From positions 1 through 52,087 of the forward strand of contig JAZQIO010000015.1 in the NCBI GenBank assembly GCA_045541135.1: 52,087 nucleotides of DNA. Reading direction: 5' to 3'. This DNA comes from CAZNKU01 sp045541135 (GTDB taxonomy: Bacteria; Bacillota; Clostridia; Monoglobales; Firm-18). The translations under genes and the position numbers were made by a program. The notes beneath the pieces were generated by a model. The model ran no database searches. It was not told the origin of the DNA and saw only the letters and a list, made by a program, of their open reading frames with translations. Below, in pieces: positions 26,040 to 34,486 of the stretch (position 1 is the stretch's first letter; each line of letters opens with the position of its first letter).

Positions 26040-26188
26040 ACTTTATATAAAAATTTGAAGAAAAACATAAAATGCTTTTGTTTATTGTTTATATAGGTGT
26101 ATTTTCAGTATGTAATATAACTGTAAATCCCCATCTATGGAATTGTAATAGGAATTTTGATACAATAAAGTTGTACAGGAGGGATTTT

Positions 26189-28089
26189 ATGTTTAAAAAG
26201 TCACTTATTTTATTTACACTTTTAACATTAATTTTTTCTTTATCTTTAACTGTTGCATATGCTTCGGAAATTGTAGCAAGCGGTGAATGTGGTGAAAATG
26301 CCACATGGACACTTGATAGCGACGGTTTGCTTACAATAAGCGGTACGGGAAGTATGAATAATTCTTTTAGTAGCAATGGTTACAGTCAATATGGACGAGT
26401 AAAGGCACCGTGGGCAGAATATACCGTAAAAAAGTTGTTATTAATGAGGGAATAACATCTGTTCAGTCTTCTGCATTTTATGATAATAAGGAACTTGAAA
26501 GCATAACTTTGCCGGAAACAGTTTTCGATATTGGTAACGAGGCTTTTTGGGGATGTGAAAACCTTAAGGAAGTAAAATTCCCTGAAAAGATTATTAATCC
26601 GCATATAGAATATGTGTGGGGTTGTGGATTATATGAAGTACTACCAAGTATCGGTCCATATGCATTTGGTTTTTGTACATCTCTTGAAAGTATAACTATA
26701 CCTGACGGATTTGAGAGAATTTATCATGGTGCTTTTGAATATTGCACATCTATTGAAAAAGTAACTCTATCGGATGATATAAACGTAATTTATGATGGAG
26801 CGTTTCAGGGCTGTTTAAAACTCAAAAATATCAATATTCCCAAAGGTGTCAGTAGCATAGATGCTTTTACATTTGAAGGTTGTTCCGAATTGGAGGAAAT
26901 AAAGCTTCCCGAAAATTTGGAGCGTATATTTAACGGTGCATTTTCTGGATGCTCAAAGCTGGGAAAAATTAATATTCCAAAAACTGTTACTTATGTAGGG
27001 GCATATGCTTTTGACGGTACAAAATGGTACGAAAATCAACCTGACGGTGTAATTTATATAAACAATGTTTTGTATGATTATAAAGGTGAAATGCCCGAAA
27101 ATACAAAAATTGTGATACCGAAAAATATTACGGTACTGTTGCCCGATGCACTTAAAGGTCAGGAAAATCTTAAAAGCATAGTTATTGGTGAAGGTATCAA
27201 GCGTATAGAAAATAATTCTTTTGAAGGTTGCACTAATCTTGAAAGTGTAAAAATGTCGGATTACGTAACAGAAATCGGTCAGTATGCTTTCAGATACTGT
27301 ACATCATTAAAAAATGTGGAGCTTTCGGAAAAGATTACAGAAATAGAAATGGGGGCATTCAGTAATTGTAAAAGCCTTGAAAAAATTGTTTTGCCGAAAA
27401 ATATGGAGTATATCGGAAGGTTAACGTTTGAATATTGTGAAAATTTAAAAGATGTAAAGCTTCCTACAAACTATACACCGCCCAGATATCCAACCTACAT
27501 GGCAGGGAATGTGTTGCCTATGGGTATATTCAAAGGTTGCACAAGTCTTGAAAAGATAAGTATTCCCGAGGGAATTGAGACAATTGAAATAACAGCTTTT
27601 TTAGACTGTGTAAATCTTAAGGAAATTACTTTGCCTGCATCTGTTACCTATTTGGAAGACTGCTTTTATAACTGTCATAACATTACCGATGTTTATTACG
27701 ACGGCAGTAAAAAAACATGGGATAATATAAAGATAAATGTTTCAAATACAAGCTTTACAGATGCAAAAGTTCATTTTGGCAGCAAGTATTATCCAGATAC
27801 TACCGGAATTGATAATAAGAATAATATAACCACTTCCGATAGTAATAAAACCGTGGTGAAAATAGATAACGACAATAATATAGTTATTGATGTTGGTAAT
27901 AAATTTATTGGCAAAAATGTACTTTGCGTGTCTGTTAAAGAAAACAAGTTCGTTAAAATAAATAAGGCGGTCTTTGAAAGAAGTACGGCAGAATTTAAAA
28001 TTGTGGATGAATATGATGAGGTAAGAATTTATATTTATGACAAGCTTACATCACCCAAATTGGATTTTTACGAGAAAATAAAATTGTAA
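26189..28089 (+). CDS. Secreted BspA-like leucine-rich-repeat protein with frameshift at A AAA AAG
   Basis: The start at 26189 has AGGAGGG upstream and a signal peptide (MFKKSLILF to AYASE). A conserved BspA-type opening follows (CGENATWTLDSDGLLTISGTG). The zero frame stops at 26453-26455. The remainder, about 20 LRR_5 repeats of ~23 aa (pattern LESITLPETV.DIGNEAFWGC) and a C-terminal beta domain, is in the -1 frame and ends at 28089. The frames join at the in-frame heptamer A AAA AAG (26428-26434); a -1 slip there gives TVKKVVINEG and an intact protein of ~633 aa. A 7-bp stem (26436-26442 / 26451-26457) follows. Programmed frameshifting, a phase-variable A tract, a recent mutation or a sequencing error all fit. 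There is no LPXTG anchor. Surface adhesion is the usual family role. Confidence 0.8.
26428..26457 (+). promoter_or_regulatory. Candidate -1 frameshift site
   Basis: Zero-frame codons are GTA AAA AAG, so the heptamer A AAA AAG sits exactly as in the Escherichia coli dnaX-type slippery site. A weak 7-bp AU-rich hairpin with an 8-nt loop starts 2 nt after it. The zero-frame stop (TAA at 26453) lies within the hairpin's 3' arm. I see no strong internal Shine-Dalgarno at the usual stimulating distance. Confidence 0.5.
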
Positions 28090-28090
28090 A

Positions 28091-28118
28091 AAAAGGTGTA
28101 CCAATCGGTACACCTTTT
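28091..28118. terminator. Bidirectional terminator between LRR gene and DUF4364 gene
   Basis: A perfect 12-bp stem AAAAGGTGTACC / GGTACACCTTTT with loop AATC. A/T runs on both sides let it serve both convergent genes; the U run is stronger on the minus strand. Confidence 0.85.
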
Positions 28119-28122
28119 AAAA

Positions 28123-28638
28123 TTATTCAATAATCTTTTCTAAAACAGTTTTGTAAATTGTTGCCGATTCTTCTTCAAATTTCTTTGCGATTTCTTCCGC
28201 ATGCTTACGGGTGCCGGCAAAAATACTAAGTTCCATTAAAGGCATTCCAAATTCATATATTCCGCACTTTGCAAGATATTTTCTTTCATCAACGGGTACA
28301 ATATCTGCCACAATTTCTCTGCCTCGCTCAAGCTTTGAAAGGTGTGCATCTGCAAGTGTAAATATTTTATCCCTTATGCTGAAAGGTATTTGTTCTTTAA
28401 ACATTCCAAGGGTTTCGTGACCTTTTTTTGTAATGTCGTAGCGTGTGTAGCCTTCAATGGTTACTGTGGATACAAGACCAATTTTTTCCATATCCAGCAA
28501 ATAGTCCATCATTGTAAAGTAGTCTATAATTTCATTCCATACAAGTACGGATTGTAAGTCACCTTCTGTCATAGAAACCTTAAAGCACTTTAATGTATAT
28601 AAAATTAAAAGTCTTATCTGAACATCATCAAGATACAT
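28123..28638 (-). CDS. DUF4364 family protein, winged-helix-like regulator
   Basis: A 171-aa protein with an N-terminal winged-helix-like part (residues ~1-80: LLILYTLKCFKVSMTEGDL, then a wing ending TRYDITKKGHETL) and a helical/beta C-terminal half. This layout fits DUF4364, a clostridial family related in shape to PadR-type DNA-binding proteins. Target genes are unknown. AGGAG precedes the ATG and a good promoter lies upstream. It is divergent from the Fe-S protein gene. Confidence 0.75.
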   Translation of the reverse strand: MYLDDVQIRLLILYTLKCFKVSMTEGDLQSVLVWNEIIDYFTMMDYLLDMEKIGLVSTVTIEGYTRYDITKKGHETLGMFKEQIPFSIRDKIFTLADAHLSKLERGREIVADIVPVDERKYLAKCGIYEFGMPLMELSIFAGTRKHAEEIAKKFEEESATIYKTVLEKIIE

Positions 28639-28667
28639 TTTTATTCTCCTAAAAATATTATATTTTA

Positions 28668-28696
28668 ATTATAACATACTTTTCTTTTTTTGTAAA
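28668..28696 (-). promoter_or_regulatory. Promoter of the DUF4364 gene
   Basis: Minus strand: TTTACA (28691-28696), 17-nt spacer, perfect TATAAT (28668-28673). Confidence 0.75.
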
Positions 28697-28725
28697 TTAT
28701 GTTATTATAAAAACAGGTGATTTTT

Positions 28726-29370
28726 ATGAAAAATAATGAAATAATAAAAGAAATATTTAAAAATGAAGGAATAGACGAAGTTGGCTTTGCAAAGGTGGAT
28801 TACGAACTGCCATATGCAATATCAATTGTTATTCCCCTTTCAAAATTTGTTTTAAGCAAAATTACGGATGAACCTACATTTGAGTATTTTCATCACTACC
28901 GCACAGTTAATGCATATATTGACAGGGTGCTTTTACGCTGTGGTCTTGAAATCGGCAAGCTTGGTTATAACTATCTTTGTGTGGGTGCCTCACAATCTAC
29001 GGGCGGATATGTTTCCCATTTTCCACATAAGACTGCCGCAAGGCTTTCGGGTCTTGGTTACATAGGCAAAAGCTGTCTTTTTATATCGGAAAAATACGGA
29101 CCTGCAGTACGTCTGGGAACCATACTTACGGATATGCCCTTTGAAGTGGGAACACCATTGGATAAGGACTGCGGAAATTGTAATATTTGCCGTGAAAAAT
29201 GCCCTGCAATGGCGATACGAGGTGTTAATTTCCATGAGGGTATAAGCCGTGAGGAAATGTATGATGCAAAGGCGTGCAGTGAATATATGAAAAACAAATT
29301 TCAGCATATAGGAAGAGGTGCTGTTTGCGGAATTTGTATTAAAAATTGTCCTAAATCAAAAATTAAATGA
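28726..29370 (+). CDS. Double [4Fe-4S] cluster protein, QueG-like (short)
   Basis: The 214-aa protein carries two ferredoxin-like Cys sets: CGNCNICREKCP, then CSEYM with CGICIKNCP. Upstream is a region like that of epoxyqueuosine reductase, with GYIGKSCLFISEKYGP and RLGTILTDMPF. It is clearly shorter than QueG (usually above 300 aa) and lacks the C-terminal HEAT-like part, so a related corrinoid or Fe-S reductase of unknown substrate is safer. The ATG at 28726 is preceded by CAGGTGA. The terminator-like hairpin and then trxA follow. Confidence 0.72.
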   Translation: MKNNEIIKEIFKNEGIDEVGFAKVDYELPYAISIVIPLSKFVLSKITDEPTFEYFHHYRTVNAYIDRVLLRCGLEIGKLGYNYLCVGASQSTGGYVSHFPHKTAARLSGLGYIGKSCLFISEKYGPAVRLGTILTDMPFEVGTPLDKDCGNCNICREKCPAMAIRGVNFHEGISREEMYDAKACSEYMKNKFQHIGRGAVCGICIKNCPKSKIK

Positions 29371-29390
29371 CTTTATTTTACAGGATAATT

Positions 29391-29431
29391 ATTAACATAC
29401 TACAGAAAATTGTAGTATGTTAATTTTGTTT
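29391..29431 (+). terminator. Strong hairpin between Fe-S gene and trxA
   Basis: A perfect 14-bp stem (29391-29404 with 29411-29424, 6-nt loop) is followed by TTTTGTTT, and the trxA ribosome site AAAGGAG comes right after. It should terminate the upstream gene, and any transcript passing it would be attenuated. The palindrome could also be an operator. I cannot identify a separate trxA promoter. Confidence 0.7.
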
Positions 29432-29445
29432 AAAGGAGTATTTGT

Positions 29446-29751
29446 ATGTCAGTAATTAGGGTAACGGATAAAAATTTTCAAAAAGAAGTAATGGGGTGTG
29501 AAACACCCGTAGTGGTAGATTTCTGGGCAGAGTGGTGCGGTCCATGCAGAGCACTTTCGCCTGTTATTGAGGAATTTGCCAATGCTCACCATGAAATTAA
29601 GGTGTGCAAGATAAATGTGGACGAGGAAGAGGAGCTTTCGGCAAAATTTGAAATTATGAGCGTTCCCACAATTTTGGTGTTTAAAGAGGGTAAAATTACA
29701 AACAGGTCATCGGGAGTAAAAACAGTACAGCAGATAGAGGATATGCTGTGA
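29446..29751 (+). CDS. trxA: Thioredoxin
   Basis: A 101-aa thioredoxin with the active site WCGPC in DFWAEWCGPCRALSP and the cis-proline in SVPTILVFK. It reduces protein disulfides and is itself reduced by TrxB, encoded by the gene that overlaps its stop codon. AAAGGAG precedes the ATG. Confidence 0.95.
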   Translation: MSVIRVTDKNFQKEVMGCETPVVVDFWAEWCGPCRALSPVIEEFANAHHEIKVCKINVDEEEELSAKFEIMSVPTILVFKEGKITNRSSGVKTVQQIEDML

Positions 29752-30650
29752 TGTATGATGTAATTATTATCGGCGGAGGCCCTGCAGGGTGTACAGCGGC
29801 TTTGTACTGTGCAAGGGCAGGTCTTGATACCCTGATGATTGAAAAAATGTCTGCAGGCGGTCAAATGTGTATTGCACACAGTATAGAAAATTATCCCGGT
29901 TTTGAAAATGGAATCAACGGTTTTGACTTGGGTGAAAAAATGAAAAAAACTGCAGAAAATCAGGGTGCAAAAATAGTATTTTCGGAAGTTGAAGAAGTGA
30001 AGCTTACAGGAAAAATAAAGGAAGTTACAACAAAGAACGATAAGCTTTTTGCAAAAACCGTGGTTGTTGCAACAGGCGCAGAACACAGAAAGCTGGGAAT
30101 TGACAATGAACAACAGCTTGTGGGAAAAGGAATAAGCTACTGTGCAACCTGTGACGGAATGTTTTATAAAAACAAAATCGTTGCTGTTGTGGGAGGAGGA
30201 AATTCTGCAGTTTGTGATGCACTTTATCTTTCTAAAATATGTAAAAAGGTGTATGTTATTCACAGACGTGACAAATTAAGGGCAACAAAGGTGTATCAAC
30301 TTCAGCTTAAAAAGGCAGGTAATATAGAGATTTTGTGGAACAGCACTGTTGAAAAGTTGCTTTTTGATGACAGATTAAATGGTGTTAAAATTCATGGGAA
30401 CAAGTTTTATGAATTACTATGTGACGGACTTTTTATAAGCATAGGCAGAAGGCCTGAAACAGAACTTTTTAAAAATCAGCTTAGGCTTGATGATTACGGA
30501 TATATAATTTCCGACGAAAGTACAAAGACAAATATTGACGGTGTTTTTGCAGTTGGTGATGTGCGCACAAAACCTTTGAGGCAAATAGTAACAGCAACTG
30601 CCGACGGGGCAGTTGCTGCACATTTTATTGAAGAATATTTGAGTTATTAA
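29751..30650 (+). CDS. trxB: Thioredoxin reductase
   Basis: A roughly 300-aa flavoprotein with the FAD motif GGGPAGCTAALYC at the N-terminus and the redox pair CATC in YCATCDGMFY. The NADPH motif is GGGNSAVCDA, and the C-terminal FAD motif is in GVFAVGDVRTKPLRQ. The ATG overlaps the trxA stop by one base (TGATG); a GTG at 29748 is an alternative. The stop codon overlaps that of the convergent isomerase gene by 3 nt. Confidence 0.95.
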   Translation: MYDVIIIGGGPAGCTAALYCARAGLDTLMIEKMSAGGQMCIAHSIENYPGFENGINGFDLGEKMKKTAENQGAKIVFSEVEEVKLTGKIKEVTTKNDKLFAKTVVVATGAEHRKLGIDNEQQLVGKGISYCATCDGMFYKNKIVAVVGGGNSAVCDALYLSKICKKVYVIHRRDKLRATKVYQLQLKKAGNIEILWNSTVEKLLFDDRLNGVKIHGNKFYELLCDGLFISIGRRPETELFKNQLRLDDYGYIISDESTKTNIDGVFAVGDVRTKPLRQIVTATADGAVAAHFIEEYLSY

Positions 30651-31507
30651 ATACACATTTTTTCAAAACGTCCTGCAGCCGATGCTAGGTTCTTTAGACC
30701 CTGAAGAACATTGTGTTCATTAAAAGCTGAAAGATATGAATTTGCTTCAAGTGTATAATATCCGTCATATCCTATTTCTTTCAAAGCTTTTGCAACGGCA
30801 TCAAAATCCACGTTTAGTGAGAAGGGAATCTGATGGTTGTCGTTTATGCCGTCGATATCATGAATGTGAAGGGCTTTGAGGCGTTTTGCACCTAAGGCTC
30901 TTACCATTTCCGGTGCATTGGTGTCCGAACCCTTCATTTCCGCATGTCCGATGTCAAGGCATGCAATGAAAAATTCGTCATTTACAACATCTACATGGTC
31001 GCAAAAGCTCTTTGGCGTAGCACAAGCGGCAAAGGATGAATGTCCTTTTTCGTGATCCCAGTTCCACATATTTTCTGTGGCAATTTTAACATTTACTTCC
31101 TTGGCATAGTCAAGTATTTTAAAATACATTTCTGCATTTTCTTCAGGTGATTTGTCGTTATCAGGATGAATTACGCAAATTTCTCCACCTGCTTCTGCAG
31201 TACATTCCAAAGCTCTTTTAAAATATGACTGTATATCCTTTGAACAGCTTGGGTATGGTGCGTGTGACTGGTTACAATGTATTCCGTTGTCGAGACCGAT
31301 TTGCTTTAATTTTCTTGCAAATTTTAAATAATCGTTACCTGCAAGAGGGTGGTCACTTGGTAAAACTATTTTGCTTTCCCAGTCATAATTACACATTGGC
31401 GTAAGAGAAAAATCCCACGCATCAAAGCCTGCTTTTGCTACATATTCTACTGCTCTTTCTTCACCTATAATTTTTGATGCTGATCTTATTTCTGTTGATA
31501 TTTTCAT
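30647..31507 (-). CDS. Sugar phosphate isomerase/epimerase (xylose-isomerase-like TIM barrel)
   Basis: A 286-aa AP-endonuclease-2/xylose-isomerase-like TIM barrel. Probable metal ligands are seen in ICVIHPDND, IATENMWNWDHE, ACLDIGHAEM and LHIHDID. It may isomerise or epimerise a keto-sugar or sugar acid; the substrate is not deducible. An upstream in-frame start is disfavoured because AGGAG precedes the ATG at 31507. It follows the GH127-like gene by 2 nt, so the two form an operon for sugar breakdown. Confidence 0.82.
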   Translation of the reverse strand: MKISTEIRSASKIIGEERAVEYVAKAGFDAWDFSLTPMCNYDWESKIVLPSDHPLAGNDYLKFARKLKQIGLDNGIHCNQSHAPYPSCSKDIQSYFKRALECTAEAGGEICVIHPDNDKSPEENAEMYFKILDYAKEVNVKIATENMWNWDHEKGHSSFAACATPKSFCDHVDVVNDEFFIACLDIGHAEMKGSDTNAPEMVRALGAKRLKALHIHDIDGINDNHQIPFSLNVDFDAVAKALKEIGYDGYYTLEANSYLSAFNEHNVLQGLKNLASAAGRFEKMCI

Positions 31508-31509
31508 AA

Positions 31510-33465
31510 CTATTCTCCTTTTGTAAGAATCCATACAGCCATTTTACTTTCTTCTGTCCAAAGTTTTCCGGCTGATGAATAGTCTGTAACCTTCATAAAT
31601 GTACCGTCTTTTAGCGGAACTTCTGCCTTTACTATGTATTCGTAAGGTACATCGTCTGTATCCTTGATGTCCACATAACCGTCTTCATTTACCTTTATTT
31701 CAACTGCATCGTCCACACTGTAGCCAAGTCTGTTATCCTGGGCAAACATTACAGGACCTCTGCGAAGGGCAATGTGGTTTTTAGCCATTGGGTCTTCTTC
31801 GTCATAATAAGGTACAATGTAGTTTTGACCCCATATAACTTTTGTCATTGTTATTTGTGTACCGTAAGGGATGGGATATATTGCCTCTGTTCTCATATCA
31901 AGATTGATTTCAATAACATCGCCGTTGTTCCAATCTCTTGAAATCTCAATGTATCCTTCTGTTACATTTACCGGATTGCCGTTTACGGAAACTGTTGTAT
32001 TTTTGCTCCAGTACGGGTTTCTTATAAACAGTTTAAAGTTTTCCGATTCGCAGTTTAATGTAATCGTAACCTTGCCTTCAGCAGGATATTTTGTATCTGT
32101 TTTAAATGTAATGTCTTTGCCTGACGGTGTTTTTGAATTTGCTTCACCGTTTATAAACATATTAAGAGTAAAGCCATCATTTGTTGAAAGAAGTTGCATT
32201 TTAGGAACAAGACCAATACCTGCCGCACCGATACAAGCACAGCAACCGTAGTAGTGGTTGTCTGACATAAGTTTAAGTCCGCCGACACCGTTGCCTCGTG
32301 TACCTGCTGTAAGTGGGCTGTAACTGTCGAAAGGAAGCGGTTCAATATGCCAGTCGGGATGCTCCTGCATAATTGTAGGTTCAATTACCTTTTCTGTATT
32401 TATTGCACCGAGATATGCATTGTAGAAAGAAATTTCAAAAGCATCTGCATACTTCGGAGCACCTGTAATAAGGTGAACCTGATAGAAAAATTTCATTAGT
32501 GTTACTGTTACACAGGTTTCCTGCATAATTTTTACGTTGTTTGTATTTGCCTGACGCACTGTTGAATGGTCAAAAAGTTCGTGAGTACATCCGCAACAAC
32601 CAATAACCGTAAAGTCATTTTCAAGAATTTTGTTTGCAAAGTTTATAATTGCCGTTTTGTGTTTTTCGTCACCGACAATTCTGTAGTATTCAAGCAACCC
32701 TTCAAAGCAGGATGTCATTTCATAAGCCTTTGTTGAAGGATACTGGTACGGATAGAATTTATCCTCATAAGCAAGCTGAAAAATATTTGCTACATCAGTA
32801 CCGCCGCAGTCTACAATATATTTGGCAAAGTCAAGATATTTTTGCTGTTTTGTAAGTGAATAAAGACGTACAATCGGTTCTAACAATGATGAGGAATTAA
32901 GACCTCTCCAATGTCTTGTGCATTTTGTTATAAGAAGTTTTCCCTCTTGTGGATTTCCTATTTTGCTTATGATGTAGTCAACCTGACCGCACATGGATTT
33001 TATAATACTATCTTTGAGTTTTTTATCCTCACATATTTCAAGGAAATATTGCATTCCGAGGAGAACATATTTTCTTCCCCATATATCCCAACCGTCAAAT
33101 TCGTGATTTACAGCATAACTGCTTATACGTCCGTTTTCGTCGGCAGTTGTCATAATTTCTTCAACTGTGTCACAAAGCATGTTGTAAAGCTCGGGATTTT
33201 TTGTATATGAATATACAAAAGCCGCACCACGCATCATTTTGCCCCAGTATTCACCTCTCCAGCCTGCTTCGTAGTCAGCATCTTCACGAAACTGTTGTAC
33301 AAACCTTGACCAAAGGTCGGGACGGATAAGCTGAAATTCTTCAATGTAGCGGAAAGCTTTGTCTACAAAACCGCTGTATTTGTATGTGTTTGAGTAGTCT
33401 GCAAAAAACTTATCTGTTTTTAGTCTCGGATAATTTGCAGGCTGGTTATCATAGATGTTTCTCAT
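31510..33465 (-). CDS. GH127-like (DUF1680) glycosidase, possible beta-L-arabinofuranosidase
   Basis: The 651-aa protein has an (alpha/alpha)6 barrel followed by beta-sandwich domains, as in DUF1680/GH127-type enzymes. The residues that bind zinc and act as nucleophile in that family (a Glu and three Cys) have plausible counterparts in MQETCVTVTL and YYGCCACIG. Known members release beta-L-arabinofuranose; other substrates occur in related families such as GH146. No signal peptide is present. GGGAG lies upstream of the ATG, with a promoter at 33498-33526. Confidence 0.8.
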   Translation of the reverse strand: MRNIYDNQPANYPRLKTDKFFADYSNTYKYSGFVDKAFRYIEEFQLIRPDLWSRFVQQFREDADYEAGWRGEYWGKMMRGAAFVYSYTKNPELYNMLCDTVEEIMTTADENGRISSYAVNHEFDGWDIWGRKYVLLGMQYFLEICEDKKLKDSIIKSMCGQVDYIISKIGNPQEGKLLITKCTRHWRGLNSSSLLEPIVRLYSLTKQQKYLDFAKYIVDCGGTDVANIFQLAYEDKFYPYQYPSTKAYEMTSCFEGLLEYYRIVGDEKHKTAIINFANKILENDFTVIGCCGCTHELFDHSTVRQANTNNVKIMQETCVTVTLMKFFYQVHLITGAPKYADAFEISFYNAYLGAINTEKVIEPTIMQEHPDWHIEPLPFDSYSPLTAGTRGNGVGGLKLMSDNHYYGCCACIGAAGIGLVPKMQLLSTNDGFTLNMFINGEANSKTPSGKDITFKTDTKYPAEGKVTITLNCESENFKLFIRNPYWSKNTTVSVNGNPVNVTEGYIEISRDWNNGDVIEINLDMRTEAIYPIPYGTQITMTKVIWGQNYIVPYYDEEDPMAKNHIALRRGPVMFAQDNRLGYSVDDAVEIKVNEDGYVDIKDTDDVPYEYIVKAEVPLKDGTFMKVTDYSSAGKLWTEESKMAVWILTKGE

Positions 33466-33497
33466 TAGAATTCTCCCTACTTTTTTAGTATAAGCTA

Positions 33498-33526
33498 ATG
33501 ATATAATTTTTTTTAAAAAAAGTCAA
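33498..33526 (-). promoter_or_regulatory. Promoter of the GH127-like/isomerase operon
   Basis: Minus strand: TTGACT (33521-33526), a 17-nt spacer made almost wholly of T and A runs, and TATCAT (33498-33503). Confidence 0.7.
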
Positions 33527-33585
33527 CTTAAAACTAAATAAAATAATAATCAAATACTAAAATCAGGTCACAGACCAATACAAAA

Positions 33586-33861
33586 TCAGTCGGCATCTAT
33601 GTACTGAATTAAAAACAGAAAGCCTAATGTCAAAATCATAGGTACATCGCGCTTGCCTTTTTCCTCCGACAAAAGTACAATAATCAAGGCGATTATCATA
33701 ATATCGTCGGAAGAAAGTCTGTCTAAAAAACCCAATGATGGGTGATTGTGCTCTGACTTTTCAAGTTGTCTTTGTTGCTTTGGCTCTTCATGGTGCTGTT
33801 CTTTTTCATATATTGGTTTTCGCTTTTCTTCAAATGGACTGCTGTATCTTTTATATACCAA
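33586..33861 (-). CDS. Small protein with hydrophobic C-terminus, unknown
   Basis: A 91-aa protein with a highly charged N-terminal half (residues 1-45, rich in Lys, Glu, His, Gln) and two hydrophobic stretches at the C-terminus (IMIIALIIVLL, then MILTLGFLFLIQYI) split by SEEKGKRDV. I do not recognise a named family, though this tail is reminiscent of small membrane proteins common in spore-formers. The start is TTG with GGGGGTGA upstream. It is the last gene of a four-gene minus-strand operon. Confidence 0.65.
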   Translation of the reverse strand: MVYKRYSSPFEEKRKPIYEKEQHHEEPKQQRQLEKSEHNHPSLGFLDRLSSDDIMIIALIIVLLSEEKGKRDVPMILTLGFLFLIQYIDAD

Positions 33862-33865
33862 AAAA

Positions 33866-34186
33866 TCACCCCCGGAAAGCCTTCATGATGTCAGGAAGTC
33901 TGCCGAGGCTTAAAAGCCTTATTGCGGTTTCAAGCCTTGCACTGCGTGCGTTACTGAGGTATGGCTTTAAGGCAAGCAAAAGCTGGCTTCTTGGGTCGTC
34001 ACGTCTTTTGAAGGTTTCCATTATGCTCTTCATTTTCAACATGTTTTCAGGGTTGAAAACAGGGTCTTCGGGTGAAGTGGTTGATATTCCAAGTGAGCCT
34101 ATCATATCCTCTATGTTTTTCTTACCCTCATCGGAGGATAGCATATTCTGAAGCTGACTTATGGCATTGCTTAAATTATCCTCCAT
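33866..34186 (-). CDS. Small helical protein, unknown
   Basis: A 106-aa, mainly helical, soluble protein. Its C-terminal half (DPRSQLLLALKPYLSNARS, then AIRLLSLGRLPDIM) looks like a conserved core seen in unnamed clostridial proteins; I cannot name the family. The start is the ATG at 34186 after AGAGGTGA, overlapping the previous gene's end by only 5 nt of leader. It is probably coupled to the genes on both sides. Confidence 0.65.
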   Translation of the reverse strand: MEDNLSNAISQLQNMLSSDEGKKNIEDMIGSLGISTTSPEDPVFNPENMLKMKSIMETFKRRDDPRSQLLLALKPYLSNARSARLETAIRLLSLGRLPDIMKAFRG

Positions 34187-34191
34187 TTTAT

Positions 34192-34437
34192 TCACCTCTT
34201 TTTGTTGAGCAAAGAGTTAAGCTGTTTTAAAACATCAGGGTTTTTAAGCTGACGAATCAGCATTTCATTTGAAATTCCACTTGCATTCAATTTACTTATT
34301 TGATTCATAAGATTCTGTTTATCAGCCTGAGTAAGCCCATTAAGGAGCTTTTGCCCATCGGGTGTGTTGCCGAGTTTTGTTACGGCTTCTTTTAGTTTGG
34401 GATCATTAAAACCCTTTACAAATTCATTGATATCCAT
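34192..34437 (-). CDS. Small helical protein, unknown
   Basis: An 81-aa protein, all helical by appearance, with several Leu-Asn-Lys-rich segments (NDPKLKEAVTKLGNTPDG, then LKNPDVLKQLNSLL). It has no signal peptide or membrane segment and I do not recognise a family. CGGAGG precedes the ATG. A stable hairpin (34455-34482) lies between this gene and the 21-codon gene upstream. Confidence 0.65.
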   Translation of the reverse strand: MDINEFVKGFNDPKLKEAVTKLGNTPDGQKLLNGLTQADKQNLMNQISKLNASGISNEMLIRQLKNPDVLKQLNSLLNKKR

Positions 34438-34454
34438 ATATATACCTCCGTTAT

Positions 34455-34482
34455 AAACGCCATACTAAATTGTATGGCGTTT
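34455..34482 (-). terminator. Hairpin between the 21-aa gene and the following gene
   Basis: A perfect 11-bp stem AAACGCCATAC / GTATGGCGTTT with a 6-nt loop. Only a short U stretch follows on the minus strand, so it is more likely an attenuator or RNA-stability element than a full terminator. Confidence 0.5.
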
Positions 34483-34486
34483 TGCA

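Larger units (their letters stand above)
25573..26188. other. 616-nt intergenic region with hairpins, no gene seen
   Basis: I find no convincing open reading frame. It holds the ileS terminator, a nested inverted repeat at 25750-25810, small hairpins near 25880-25915 and a terminator-like stem at 26012-26039. The final hairpin has no coding gene that it would serve, so an untranslated RNA between 25740 and 26040 is possible, though I see no strong promoter for it. Confidence 0.5.

Noticed and set aside
26072..26188. Upstream extension of the LRR protein from 26072
   Set aside because: No ribosome site; the ATG at 26189 has AGGAGGG and begins a proper signal peptide.
26410..26460. Independent start of the LRR repeats at GTG 26410
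   Set aside because: It would lack a signal peptide and its ribosome site is weak and too close; the frameshift reading explains the conserved N-terminus better.
29391..29424. BlaI/MecI-type operator upstream of trxA
   Set aside because: The palindrome contains ACTACA/TGTAGT, but the spacing is wrong for that family and the following U-rich tract fits a terminator better.
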